Below the pieces are notes generated by a model that was not told the DNA's origin, ran no database searches, and saw nothing but the letters and a program-made list of their open reading frames with translations. Made by a program: the position numbers and the translations under genes. From Brevibacterium sediminis (GTDB taxonomy: Bacteria; Actinomycetota; Actinomycetes; Actinomycetales; Brevibacteriaceae), in the NCBI RefSeq assembly GCF_013623905.1, contig NZ_JABKDD010000002.1, positions 124,001-188,000 on the forward strand: a DNA stretch of 64,000 nucleotides. Direction: 5' to 3'. Shown one piece after another: positions 26,245 to 34,228 of the stretch (positions are counted from its first letter, which is position 1; the number at the start of each line of letters is the position of its first letter).

Positions 26245-27330
26245 TCAGCGGCGCTGCGGGGGCACGGCGCTGGCCCGGAGGACGAGATCCGGGTCGACCG
26301 TGTAGTCGACATGTACGCGCGCGTCACCGGCGGCGATCATCGCGCGGATCTCGTCGATCGCCGACTGCGCCACGGTCGCCCAGTCGTAGACGACCTGCGA
26401 CAGGGGCGGTTGGACGACATCGGCGTCGGGGACGTCGCCGACCGTGAGCAGGGAAAGGTCCCTGGGAACGTCGAGTCGCAGCCGTTGGGCGGCCTCGAGC
26501 ATGCCGAAGGACAGGGACGGGGCGCAGGCGATGACGGCGGTGCAGCGCAGGTCGAGCAGCTCCTCGGCGGCTGCGACTCCGGCCATGGCTCCGCCGGCAG
26601 CCTCGACGACGGGGGCCTGATCACGGGTGGCGGGAATGTGGAGGATCCCTGCCATCGATCTGCGGAAGCCGGCGATGCGGGCCGGGGCAGCCGAATCGCG
26701 CAGCACGGCGAGCCCGATGCGTTTGTGGCCGAGGTGGACCAGGTGGGCCACGGCGGTCTCGATTCCGCCGGTCGCGTCGAGGTAGATGCGCGAGATCCCG
26801 TCGTCGTGGCGGGCATTCGAAATGCGGATGAGCGGCAGCCCGCGTTCGGCGAGCATCCCCGCAAGCACACCGGCGGCACCGCCGCCGACCACGATGGCTC
26901 CGGAGATCGTGGGACCGCCGTGTTCGCTGCCGAGGATCGTCTCGAGGAGGGCCTCATTGCGTTCGGCGATGGCCTCGATGTGGACGACGGCGATGCCGAG
27001 TCCGAACATCCGGTTCGTCAGGATCTCCGCAAGCCGCGAATACGGATCCACGTTGCCTGCTGACACTGCGGGTTTGATGAGCGCGATGAGCGACGAGCCG
27101 GCACCCGATCCGGCCCCAGCACCGGATCCTTCCCCTGTCCCGGATTCGGCGTACGGGGTCTGGCCGGCAGCGCCGAGGATCGCCAACGCCTGCCGCACCT
27201 TCGCCGACGAGGCGGCCGACACCGATTCGGGATCGCGCAGAGCTCGTGAGGCGGTGGCTTTCGAGACTCCGGCGGTGCCGGCGATCTCGGCGAGACGGAC
27301 GTGCCGGTGCTCGGGCAGGTGTTCGCTCAT
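26245..27330 (-). CDS. LacI-family transcriptional regulator (second of two)
   Basis: 361 residues. The HTH is RLAEIAGTAGVSKATASRAL with a slightly shifted hinge (SSAKVRQALAILG), followed by a Gly/Ser-rich insert of about 20 residues (GTGEGSGAGAGSGAGSS) where the hinge helix normally connects, then a periplasmic-binding-like effector domain with HLGHKRIGL and DLSLLTVGD. Its ATG overlaps the stop of the upstream LacI gene (ATGA). Effector unknown; trehalose or another sugar is a guess from proximity to otsAB only. Confidence 0.88.
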   Translation of the reverse strand: MSEHLPEHRHVRLAEIAGTAGVSKATASRALRDPESVSAASSAKVRQALAILGAAGQTPYAESGTGEGSGAGAGSGAGSSLIALIKPAVSAGNVDPYSRLAEILTNRMFGLGIAVVHIEAIAERNEALLETILGSEHGGPTISGAIVVGGGAAGVLAGMLAERGLPLIRISNARHDDGISRIYLDATGGIETAVAHLVHLGHKRIGLAVLRDSAAPARIAGFRRSMAGILHIPATRDQAPVVEAAGGAMAGVAAAEELLDLRCTAVIACAPSLSFGMLEAAQRLRLDVPRDLSLLTVGDVPDADVVQPPLSQVVYDWATVAQSAIDEIRAMIAAGDARVHVDYTVDPDLVLRASAVPPQRR

Positions 27331-28310
27331 TGGCGGGCCGCCGTCGTCGAGGTTCGGGCGACGAGTCGAGGACGGAACACCGGAGGCACCGAAGGCAGAC
27401 CCGTCGTCGAGATCCGCAGGGTCTGCAGCGTCGCATCGATGAGGGCATTCGACAGCCCCTCGACGTCGAGGCCGAGCACCGTGGCCGGCGGGCCCGTGAA
27501 CTTCATCGTCGGGGAATCGCCGAATCCGACGACCGACATGTCCCGCGGCACCTGCAGATGCCGGTTCCGCAGACCGTGGAGGGCTCCGTGCAGCTGCAGC
27601 GCGGACTGGACGATCACCGCTGTGCAGGTCGCATCCTTGAGTTCGAGCACCGCACGCGATCCGCCGGAGAACGACTTCGGCACCCGTGAGATCCAGTCCT
27701 CGAGGTTGAGCCCGAGATTTCTGGCCGGATGTTCGGCGAGGAAGCGGCGGATGAGCTGGACGGCCAGTTCACCGCTATCGTTGCAGATCAGCCCGATGCG
27801 CCGGTGTCCGATCGCCCGCAGATGCTCGAAGGCCGTGGTCATCCCACCGCCGAGGTCGAGGCGCGCGGCGATGACCTCCGTACCGGCTTCGGAGACCTCC
27901 TCGGTGGCGGACTGTTCGGCGACGCGGATGCAGGGGATCTCCGTATTCAGACTCGTCATCGTCGTGGTCACCAGGGCCACTGCGCCCGCCTCGATTGCGG
28001 TCTGCAGCGGTTCCGGGTCGGTTTCGACGAGCGGGCGGGTGACGAGGAGATCATGATCCTGCAGGGCCTTGGCCACGCGGGTGCAGACCTGGACCTGCCA
28101 ATGTTCGGGATTGCCGGGAGCGCTGACGGCCACGAGCCGCCTCGGCGCATCATGGAGCAGGGTCGAGCGCGAATAGCCGAGCTCGCTCATCGCCTCCAGC
28201 ACCTTCGCCCGGGTCGACTCGGCGACTGCACCGCGGCGACCGAGCACCCGGGAGACCGTGGCCAGAGAGACTCCGGCCCTGGCGGCGACCTCGTCCAACG
28301 TGACCTTCAT
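27327..28310 (-). CDS. LacI-family transcriptional regulator (first of two)
   Basis: 327 residues. A classic LacI HTH, VTLDEVAARAGVSLATVSRVLGR, and hinge AKVLEAMSELGYSRS, then a sugar-binding-like domain with HLRAIGHRRIGLI and the C-terminal DMSVVGFGDSP. A TAGACT box (28323-28318) lies 7 bases before the ATG, so the mRNA is probably leaderless; the longer open frame upstream is rejected. Translation of the second LacI gene is coupled to this one. It faces away from the aberrant ABC gene and may regulate the intergenic promoters. Confidence 0.9.
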   Translation of the reverse strand: MKVTLDEVAARAGVSLATVSRVLGRRGAVAESTRAKVLEAMSELGYSRSTLLHDAPRRLVAVSAPGNPEHWQVQVCTRVAKALQDHDLLVTRPLVETDPEPLQTAIEAGAVALVTTTMTSLNTEIPCIRVAEQSATEEVSEAGTEVIAARLDLGGGMTTAFEHLRAIGHRRIGLICNDSGELAVQLIRRFLAEHPARNLGLNLEDWISRVPKSFSGGSRAVLELKDATCTAVIVQSALQLHGALHGLRNRHLQVPRDMSVVGFGDSPTMKFTGPPATVLGLDVEGLSNALIDATLQTLRISTTGLPSVPPVFRPRLVARTSTTAARQ

Positions 28311-28501
28311 ACGAGTCAGTCTACTTTCGCGCCGCGGTATGCGTCGGCGCACAGCCATCGTGCTGAGAATCACTCTACGCTTTGTCGAATTCACAGAGCA
28401 CCCCAATCATCCACCCCTTAGGATGAGAGTGACTGAGCATCCCTGCCGGGTCACCGACGACCAGCTGCTCACGGAGTTATTCAGAAGTTTTAGGAGGACT
28501 T

Positions 28502-29209
28502 ATGTCAACGGTGTCGTTGAATGGCCTCAGTCATGTCTACGAGAACACGACGTCCGAATCCGTCCACCCGTTCAATCTCTTCGTCGATGACGGAGAGTTC
28601 CTCGTCCTCTACGGACCCAGCGGGTCGGGCAAGTCGACGATCCTGCGAATGCTGCACGGACTTGAGACCCCGAAGTCCGGCACGATCCTCATCGACGGCG
28701 CGGATATCACCCACGCGGCCGTCAACGACCGCGATGTCACCCTGGCCCTGGAGAGCTACGCGCTCTACCCGCATATGAGCGTGCGCGACAATCTCGGCTT
28801 TGCGCTGCGCGTCGACGGCCTGCCCGCCGACGAGATCACCGAACGCGTCGAATCCGTGATGGACAAGATCGGGCTGAGCGACATCCTCGATTCGGTTCCC
28901 GGCGACCTCACCCAGCTGCAGCGCCAGACCGTGGCCCTGGCGCGTGCCGTGGTACGCCGACCCAAGGTGCTCATCATGGACGAGCCCGTGGTCAATCTCG
29001 TCCCCGAGCAGCAGGCTGAGACCCTTGCTCTCATCAAGCAGCTGCAGCAGGAGTTCGGGCTGACGACGATCTACGCCACTTCCGATCTCGAGGATGCGAA
29101 GGTCCTCGGCGACCGGATCGCCTTCCTCGATCGCGGACGGCTCATCGGCGTGGAGACACCCGACCTCGCCGAGGCGCTCGTGGCCTCGGTCTCCGACACG
29201 GACTCCTGA
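28502..29209 (+). CDS. MalK-like ABC ATPase with altered dimer-interface motifs
   Basis: 235 residues, only the nucleotide-binding domain; the C-terminal TOBE domain of MalK/UgpC is absent. Walker A GPSGSGKST (38-46) and Walker B VLIMDEP (156-162, Glu161) are intact. The other motifs are not: the Q-loop Gln is Glu84 (LALESYALYPHMSV), the signature LSGGQ is LTQLQ (136-140), the D-loop has VNLV (164-167), and the H-loop His is Ser194 (YATSDLED). The Q-loop surroundings SYALYPHMSV show descent from sugar importers. No permease or binding protein lies nearby. GAGGA precedes the ATG. The next gene follows after 3 bases. Confidence 0.9.
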   Translation: MSTVSLNGLSHVYENTTSESVHPFNLFVDDGEFLVLYGPSGSGKSTILRMLHGLETPKSGTILIDGADITHAAVNDRDVTLALESYALYPHMSVRDNLGFALRVDGLPADEITERVESVMDKIGLSDILDSVPGDLTQLQRQTVALARAVVRRPKVLIMDEPVVNLVPEQQAETLALIKQLQQEFGLTTIYATSDLEDAKVLGDRIAFLDRGRLIGVETPDLAEALVASVSDTDS

Positions 29210-29212
29210 GCC

Positions 29213-30541
29213 GTGCCGGGAACCCTGCCCCCGCCGGACCCGTCAGAACAGGCTTCGCCGTCGGCGACGACGCCGATCGACGCAGCCGCATCGGTCGGCA
29301 CCGCCGTTCCCGCACCGGAGATCCACACTGTCCGGAACGCCGATCATGCGGCCCTGGCCGAGCTCCCCTGGCACCTCCCCCTGGCCGAGTGGCCGGAGAA
29401 GCTCCTCGGCGGTCTGCCCCGCGGAATCTCCCGCCACATCGTGCGCTATGTCGAGATCGGAGACGAAGTCCTCGCGATCAAGGAGACCGACGATGCGCAG
29501 GCCACGCGTGAGTTCGACATCCTCGGCGCGCTCGGCAACCTCGACGTCCCCCTCGTCGAAGCCCGCGCCGTCGTCGGAAAGCGCAGGACCGCATCGGGCC
29601 AGGCACTCAAGGGCGCTCTCATCACCGCCTATCTCGAGTTCTCGCTGCCCTACCGCGCGCTGTTCTCCCGGGACCTGGCCGAGGACACCGGCGGCCGCCT
29701 CGTCGACGCTCTGGCTGTTCTGCTCGTCCGCCTCCACCTCGTCGGCTTCTACTGGGGAGACGTGTCCCTGTCGAACACGCTCTTCCGCCGCGACGCCGAT
29801 GCCTATGCCGCCTATGTCGTCGACGCCGAGACCGGCGAGCTGCACGACCAGCTCTCCGACGGACAGCGGAACATGGACCTGCGGATCGCGCGGATGAACA
29901 TCGCCGGGGACTTCCTCGACCTGCAGGCCGCGGGACTCGTCGCTCCCGAGACCGATCCGCTGGCGGCCGGTGAACGGCTCTGCGAGTCGTACAACGCGCT
30001 GTGGGCGGAGCTGACCCGGGTCGAGGAATTCAGCGTCAACGAACGCTGGCGCATCGACGAACGCATCCGCCGCCTCAACGACCTGGGCTTCGACCTCGGG
30101 GAACTGACAGTGACGACGGATCTCGACGGCATCAGCCTCCTCGTGTCCCCGAAGGTCGTCGAACCCAACCACCACTCACGGCGTCTGCTGCGCCTGACCG
30201 GGATCGGCGCGAACGAGAACCAGGCCCGAGCGATGCTCAACGACCTCGATTCGTTCCGTTCGGCTCCCGAGATCGCCGAATTCGACGAACTCGACGAATC
30301 CCAAGCCGCCCGCCGCTGGCTCGACGAGGTGTACAAACCCCTCATCCAGGCGATCCCGGAGAACCTCACCCGCAAGCTCGAGCCCGGGCAGATCTTCTAC
30401 GAGTTCGCCGAACACCGCCGCACCATGGCGCGCGCCCGCCAGCGCGACATCCCCACGATGGAGGCCATCGCCTACTTCATCGTCGACTACCTGGCGAACC
30501 TCCCCGACGAGATCCGCTACGTCGACAGCAAGAAATTCTGA
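29213..30541 (+). CDS. DUF4032 protein with a kinase-like N-terminal fold
   Basis: 442 residues. After a disordered start, the N-terminal half reads like a small-molecule kinase fold: AIKE (Lys90), REFDIL (Glu100), FYWGDVSLSNTLF (Asp183, Asn188) and VVDAETG (Asp204). The C-terminal half (about 220-440) matches DUF4032: RIARMNIAGDFLDLQAAG, TGIGANENQARAMLNDL and EHRRTMARARQRDIP. The GTG start lies 3 bases after the aberrant ABC ATPase stop, so both are made together. Related proteins have been labelled LPS-kinase-like, but the substrate is unknown. Confidence 0.85.
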   Translation: MPGTLPPPDPSEQASPSATTPIDAAASVGTAVPAPEIHTVRNADHAALAELPWHLPLAEWPEKLLGGLPRGISRHIVRYVEIGDEVLAIKETDDAQATREFDILGALGNLDVPLVEARAVVGKRRTASGQALKGALITAYLEFSLPYRALFSRDLAEDTGGRLVDALAVLLVRLHLVGFYWGDVSLSNTLFRRDADAYAAYVVDAETGELHDQLSDGQRNMDLRIARMNIAGDFLDLQAAGLVAPETDPLAAGERLCESYNALWAELTRVEEFSVNERWRIDERIRRLNDLGFDLGELTVTTDLDGISLLVSPKVVEPNHHSRRLLRLTGIGANENQARAMLNDLDSFRSAPEIAEFDELDESQAARRWLDEVYKPLIQAIPENLTRKLEPGQIFYEFAEHRRTMARARQRDIPTMEAIAYFIVDYLANLPDEIRYVDSKKF

Positions 30542-30549
30542 CACCCTCC

Positions 30550-30614
30550 CCGAGGCGGTCCTGACCTCAGCCGATGTTCCACAAGGTGAAACGGGAACGG
30601 CGGGACCGCCTCGG
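30550..30614. repeat. Inverted pair of CCGAGGCGGTCC units
   Basis: 12-base arms at 30550-30561 and 30603-30614 enclose about 41 bases. It directly follows the DUF4032 stop and could end that operon. Confidence 0.6.
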
Positions 30615-30688
30615 CGGGCATACCTTTGAAGTCCACGGAGCGACATCGGTGTCGCTCCGGAACCGAACCCCGCCCGGAAGGATTCCCG

Positions 30689-31576
30689 ATGTCGACGAAC
30701 GAGCCGATGCCCACGAACGAGAACAACCCGTCGATCCCGTCCCTGTTCGACCTCAGCGGGCGCACGGCCGTCGTCGTCGGGGCCGGCTCCGGACTGGGAC
30801 AGGCCAGCGCGATCGGGCTCGCCGATGCGGGGGCGCACGTCGTCGTCGCCGACCTCAACCTCGCCGGCGCCGAGGAGACCGCCGCCCTCATCGCCGCTCG
30901 CGGCAGCGGGTCAGCCGCCCACTCCACGGCGCAGGGTACGGCATCGGACGGATCGGCTGCGCCGGGAGCGGACGGAACGGCCACGGCTGCAGCCGTCGAT
31001 ATCACGGACACGGCCTCCGTCGATGCCCTCGTGGACGCCTGGGCCGATGCCGAGATCCTCGTCATCACACCGGGGGCGAACGTGCGCAAACGCCTCGTCG
31101 ACACCACCGATGACGAGTTCGACCGGGTCATCGACATCAACCTCAAGGGCACGTACCGGCTGATGCGCGGATTCGGCCGTGAGATGGGTGAGCGGGGTCG
31201 CGGATCGATCGTCACCTACGCCTCATTCCGGGCGCTGGCCATCGAACCCGGCCAGGGAATCTATGCGGCAGCGAAAGCCGGTGTCGTCCAGCTGACGAAG
31301 ACGATGGCCAGCGAGCTCGGAGGCAAGGGCGTGCGCGTCAATGCGATCCTGCCCGGCCCGTTCGACACGCCCCTGACGCAGCAGATCAAGGCCGACGGGA
31401 AATGGTGGGACGCGTATGCGGACAAGACCGCCCTGGGCCGCTGGGGTCGCCTGCACGAGATCGCCGGGCCCGTCCTGTTCCTCGCTTCGGACGCCTCGAG
31501 CTATGTCACCGGGCACTCGCAGCTCGTTGACGGCGGCTGGATGGCCCAGGACGGACGGTTCACCCCCGACGTGTGA
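30689..31576 (+). CDS. Short-chain dehydrogenase/reductase (SDR)
   Basis: 295-residue classical SDR. Cofactor loop GAGSGLG, Asp in VVADLNLAGAE, which favours NAD over NADP, TPGAN in place of NNAG, and the active-site Tyr and Lys in GIYAAAKAGVVQL with Ser in TYASFRAL. The C-terminus GHSQLVDGGWMAQ is standard. A low-complexity insert (about residues 72-102, SAAHSTAQGTASDGSAAPG) sits between beta-3 and alpha-3. A GGAAGGA ribosome site precedes the ATG. Substrate unknown; related sequences include gluconate and sugar dehydrogenases. Confidence 0.9.
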   Translation: MSTNEPMPTNENNPSIPSLFDLSGRTAVVVGAGSGLGQASAIGLADAGAHVVVADLNLAGAEETAALIAARGSGSAAHSTAQGTASDGSAAPGADGTATAAAVDITDTASVDALVDAWADAEILVITPGANVRKRLVDTTDDEFDRVIDINLKGTYRLMRGFGREMGERGRGSIVTYASFRALAIEPGQGIYAAAKAGVVQLTKTMASELGGKGVRVNAILPGPFDTPLTQQIKADGKWWDAYADKTALGRWGRLHEIAGPVLFLASDASSYVTGHSQLVDGGWMAQDGRFTPDV

Positions 31577-31632
31577 GTTCCGCGACGTTGCCGGGCAGAG
31601 TGACCAGTGACCACGCGGGGGTCCGGCGAGAC

Positions 31633-31658
31633 AATATTCATGATTATGCAAGAATATT
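31633..31658 (+). promoter_or_regulatory. AT-rich inverted repeat before the permease gene
   Basis: AATATTC (31633-31639) and GAATATT (31652-31658) are separated by 12 bases and end 3 bases before the start codon. This is strikingly AT-rich for the window and looks like an operator or promoter. Confidence 0.5.
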
Positions 31659-31661
31659 CAG

Positions 31662-33161
31662 ATGACCGTTTCGCACACTCCGCCCGCCCCGCCGGCGCAC
31701 ACTCCCACAGGAGTGCTGCGGCAGCTGGGGCGACGTAAGTCGATCAGCGCCATGACCGCCGAGGCCCACACCGATGCGCAGTCCGCGCAGCAGGGTGGAC
31801 TGCGGCGGACCTTCGGCGTCTTCCAGCTGACGATGATCAGCGTCGGCGCCACCTTGGGCACGGGAATCCTCGTCATCCTCGGCGAGGCCGTGCCTGTGGC
31901 CGGACCCGCTGTGTGGCTCGCCTTCGTTCTCGCCGGAATCACCGCGCTGCTGTCGGCGGTCAGCTATGCCGAAATGGCCGGAATGGTGCCGGTGTCCGGG
32001 TCGAGCTACTCGTATTCCTACGCCACCCTGGGTGAGGGCGTCGCGTGGGTCTGCGGCTGGTGTCTCGTTCTCGAATACGCGGTCTCGGTCGCGGCGGTCG
32101 CCGTCGGCGCCGCCGACTACGTCAACGAGACCCTGCGCGTCTTCGGCCTCGAGCTGCCCGCGTCCCTGACCACAGGGCCGGGCCTGGCGGATAATCCGGA
32201 CGGAATCATCAATGTCTCGGCCCTCATCGTCGTGGCCCTGGCGACTGTGCTGCTCATGCGCGGCGCCCGCGAATCCGGTGTCGTCAACACGATTCTCGTG
32301 TTCGTCAAGATCGGCATCCTCGTCTTCTTCGCCATCGTCGCGTTCACCGCGTTCAAGGCCGGCAACTTCGCGCCGATGCTGCCGATGGGTGCCGCCGGAG
32401 TCACTGCGGCCGCATCCAGCGTGTTCTTCTCCTATATCGGCTTCGATGCCGCGTCCACGGCCGGCGAGGAAGCGAAGAATCCGCGCCGGGATCTGCCGCG
32501 GGCGATCATCTTCTCGATGCTCATCGTCACCTCGATGTATGTCCTTGTCGCCGTCGCAGCGATCGGTGCACGGCAGTGGCAGTGGTTCGACGGCGCTCAC
32601 GCCCCGCTGGTCCAGATCGTCGAGGAGATCACCGGGTCGAATATCGCGGTGCTGCTCTTCGCGGTGGCCGCGGTGCTCGCGATCTTCTCCGTCGTCATCA
32701 CCGTGCTCTACGGTCAGTCGCGGATCCTGCTGACGATGGCCAGGGACGGAATGGTGCCGAAGATCTTCGGCCGCGTCTCCCAGCGCACCGGCACTCCCCT
32801 GGTCGGCACTCTCATCGTCGGCGGCCTTGTGGCCATCACGGCGGCGTTCATCCCGCTCGGCGAACTCGCCGACGCCACGAGCATCGGCACCCTGTTCGCA
32901 TTCTGCCTGGTCAACATCGCCGTCATCTACCTGCGGTTCAAACGCCCCGACCTCGAGCGCTCATTCAAGGTTCCGTTCGGGCCGATCGTGCCCGCGCTGG
33001 GAGCCGTGGCGTGTGCGTTCCTCATGGTCAACCTCGGCGGGCGGACATGGATCGTCTTCGGAGCGTGGATGGTCGTCGGCGTGATCGTCTACTTCACCTA
33101 CAGCCGCCGCCACTCAAGAGTCGGGGCATTGGACGAGCAGACCTACCGCTCCTCCCTCTAA
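31662..33161 (+). CDS. Amino acid permease, APC superfamily (cationic amino acid type)
   Basis: 499 residues with about twelve membrane helices. The first is preceded by a long polar N-terminus; TM1 has ISVGATLGTGILVILG, TM3 EMAGMVPVSGSSYSYSY, and TM6 SSVFFSYIGFDAASTAGEEAKNPRRDLP, which is the cationic amino acid transporter signature. The C-terminal half has RILLTMARDGMVPKIF and LERSFKVPFGP. Likely proton-coupled uptake; substrate not resolved. The gene stands alone, and a 62-bp palindrome follows its stop immediately. Confidence 0.9.
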   Translation: MTVSHTPPAPPAHTPTGVLRQLGRRKSISAMTAEAHTDAQSAQQGGLRRTFGVFQLTMISVGATLGTGILVILGEAVPVAGPAVWLAFVLAGITALLSAVSYAEMAGMVPVSGSSYSYSYATLGEGVAWVCGWCLVLEYAVSVAAVAVGAADYVNETLRVFGLELPASLTTGPGLADNPDGIINVSALIVVALATVLLMRGARESGVVNTILVFVKIGILVFFAIVAFTAFKAGNFAPMLPMGAAGVTAAASSVFFSYIGFDAASTAGEEAKNPRRDLPRAIIFSMLIVTSMYVLVAVAAIGARQWQWFDGAHAPLVQIVEEITGSNIAVLLFAVAAVLAIFSVVITVLYGQSRILLTMARDGMVPKIFGRVSQRTGTPLVGTLIVGGLVAITAAFIPLGELADATSIGTLFAFCLVNIAVIYLRFKRPDLERSFKVPFGPIVPALGAVACAFLMVNLGGRTWIVFGAWMVVGVIVYFTYSRRHSRVGALDEQTYRSSL

Positions 33162-33223
33162 TTACTACCTGACGGCGGCCCAGCAACCTCGCGCGAGGTT
33201 GCTGGGCCGCCGTCAGGTAGTAA
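33162..33223. repeat. 62-bp perfect palindrome, family A
   Basis: Two exact 31-base arms meet at CCTCGC|GCGAGG with no loop. The element begins the base after the permease stop and ends 6 bases before the rlmB stop, filling the gap between convergent genes. It matches the element at 9295-9358; the arm change C-to-A at one position is compensated in the other arm, so symmetry is maintained. Confidence 0.95.
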
Positions 33224-33229
33224 GAGGGG

Positions 33230-34168
33230 TCAGGGGCGGCGGGCCCTTGCCACCTCGTAGAGGGACACGGCAGCGGCGATGCCCGCATTGAGCGACTCGG
33301 TGGTCGCGGCGATCGGGATCGACACGATCTGATCGCACTTCTCCGCGATGAGCCGCGACAGCCCCTTGCCTTCGGAACCGACGACGATGCACAGCGGGTC
33401 GCGGGTGAAGGTCAGCTCGGGCAGCTCGACGTCACCGTCCATGTCGAGGCCGACGACGAAGACATTCTGCTTCTTCAGCTCGTCGATCGCCCTGGCCAGG
33501 TTGACCACCTGTGCCACGCGGATGCGCGATGCGGCGCCGGCCGAGGTCTTCCAGGCCGCGGCCGTCATCGAGGCGGCGCGACGTTCGGGGATGATCACTC
33601 CGTGACCGCCGAAGGCCGCCGTCGACCGGACGATGGCACCGAGGTTGCGCGGATCCGTGATCCCGTCGAGGGCCACGAGCAGCGGCGTTTCGGCGCGTTC
33701 AGCCGCGAACTCGAGCAGATCGGAGGGATCGGCGTAGTCGTAAGGCGGGACCTGCAGGGCGATGCCCTGGTGGATCGCGTCATCGGTGAGCCGGTCGAGG
33801 TCGGGCTTGCTCGCCTCGAGCATCGAGATGCCGCGCTGAGTCGCGAGAGTGATGGACTCGCGGACCCGTTCGTCGGAGTCGATGCGCCCGGAGACGTACA
33901 TCGCGGTGGCCGGAACGCCCTCGCGCAGAGCTTCGAGGACCGAATTGCGCCCGGCGACCATATTCGGTCCGAGTTCCTTCTTCTTCCGCTTCGCCTGCGC
34001 CGAGGCGTTCGAGCTCTTGCGCTGCTGCGCGGCCTTGTGCGCCTTATGGTAGACGCGGTCCTCGGCTTTCGGCGTCGGTCCCTTGCCGCGCAGGCCGCGC
34101 TTGTTCTTACCGCCCGACCCCTTGGTCGGACCCTTCTTCGAACCGCCGGAGCGGGGATTGGAAGCCAT
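33230..34168 (-). CDS. rlmB: 23S rRNA (guanosine-2'-O-)-methyltransferase RlmB
   Basis: SPOUT methyltransferase for G2251 of 23S rRNA. 312 residues: a Lys/Gly-rich N-terminal extension of about 68 residues, the L30e-like substrate domain (GRNSVLEALREG), and the SpoU domain with motif 1 ITDPRNLGAIVRSTAAFGGHG, motif 2 VVGSEGKGLSRL and motif 3 IPIAATTESLNAGIAAAVSLYE. Lies 60 bases behind cysS on the same strand, the usual actinobacterial cysS-rlmB order. Confidence 0.95.
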   Translation of the reverse strand: MASNPRSGGSKKGPTKGSGGKNKRGLRGKGPTPKAEDRVYHKAHKAAQQRKSSNASAQAKRKKKELGPNMVAGRNSVLEALREGVPATAMYVSGRIDSDERVRESITLATQRGISMLEASKPDLDRLTDDAIHQGIALQVPPYDYADPSDLLEFAAERAETPLLVALDGITDPRNLGAIVRSTAAFGGHGVIIPERRAASMTAAAWKTSAGAASRIRVAQVVNLARAIDELKKQNVFVVGLDMDGDVELPELTFTRDPLCIVVGSEGKGLSRLIAEKCDQIVSIPIAATTESLNAGIAAAVSLYEVARARRP

Positions 34169-34228
34169 CTGATTCCTTCAAATACGTTGGGGCCGCGAGC
34201 TAATGCCCGTGACCGAAATTCGTCGCCC

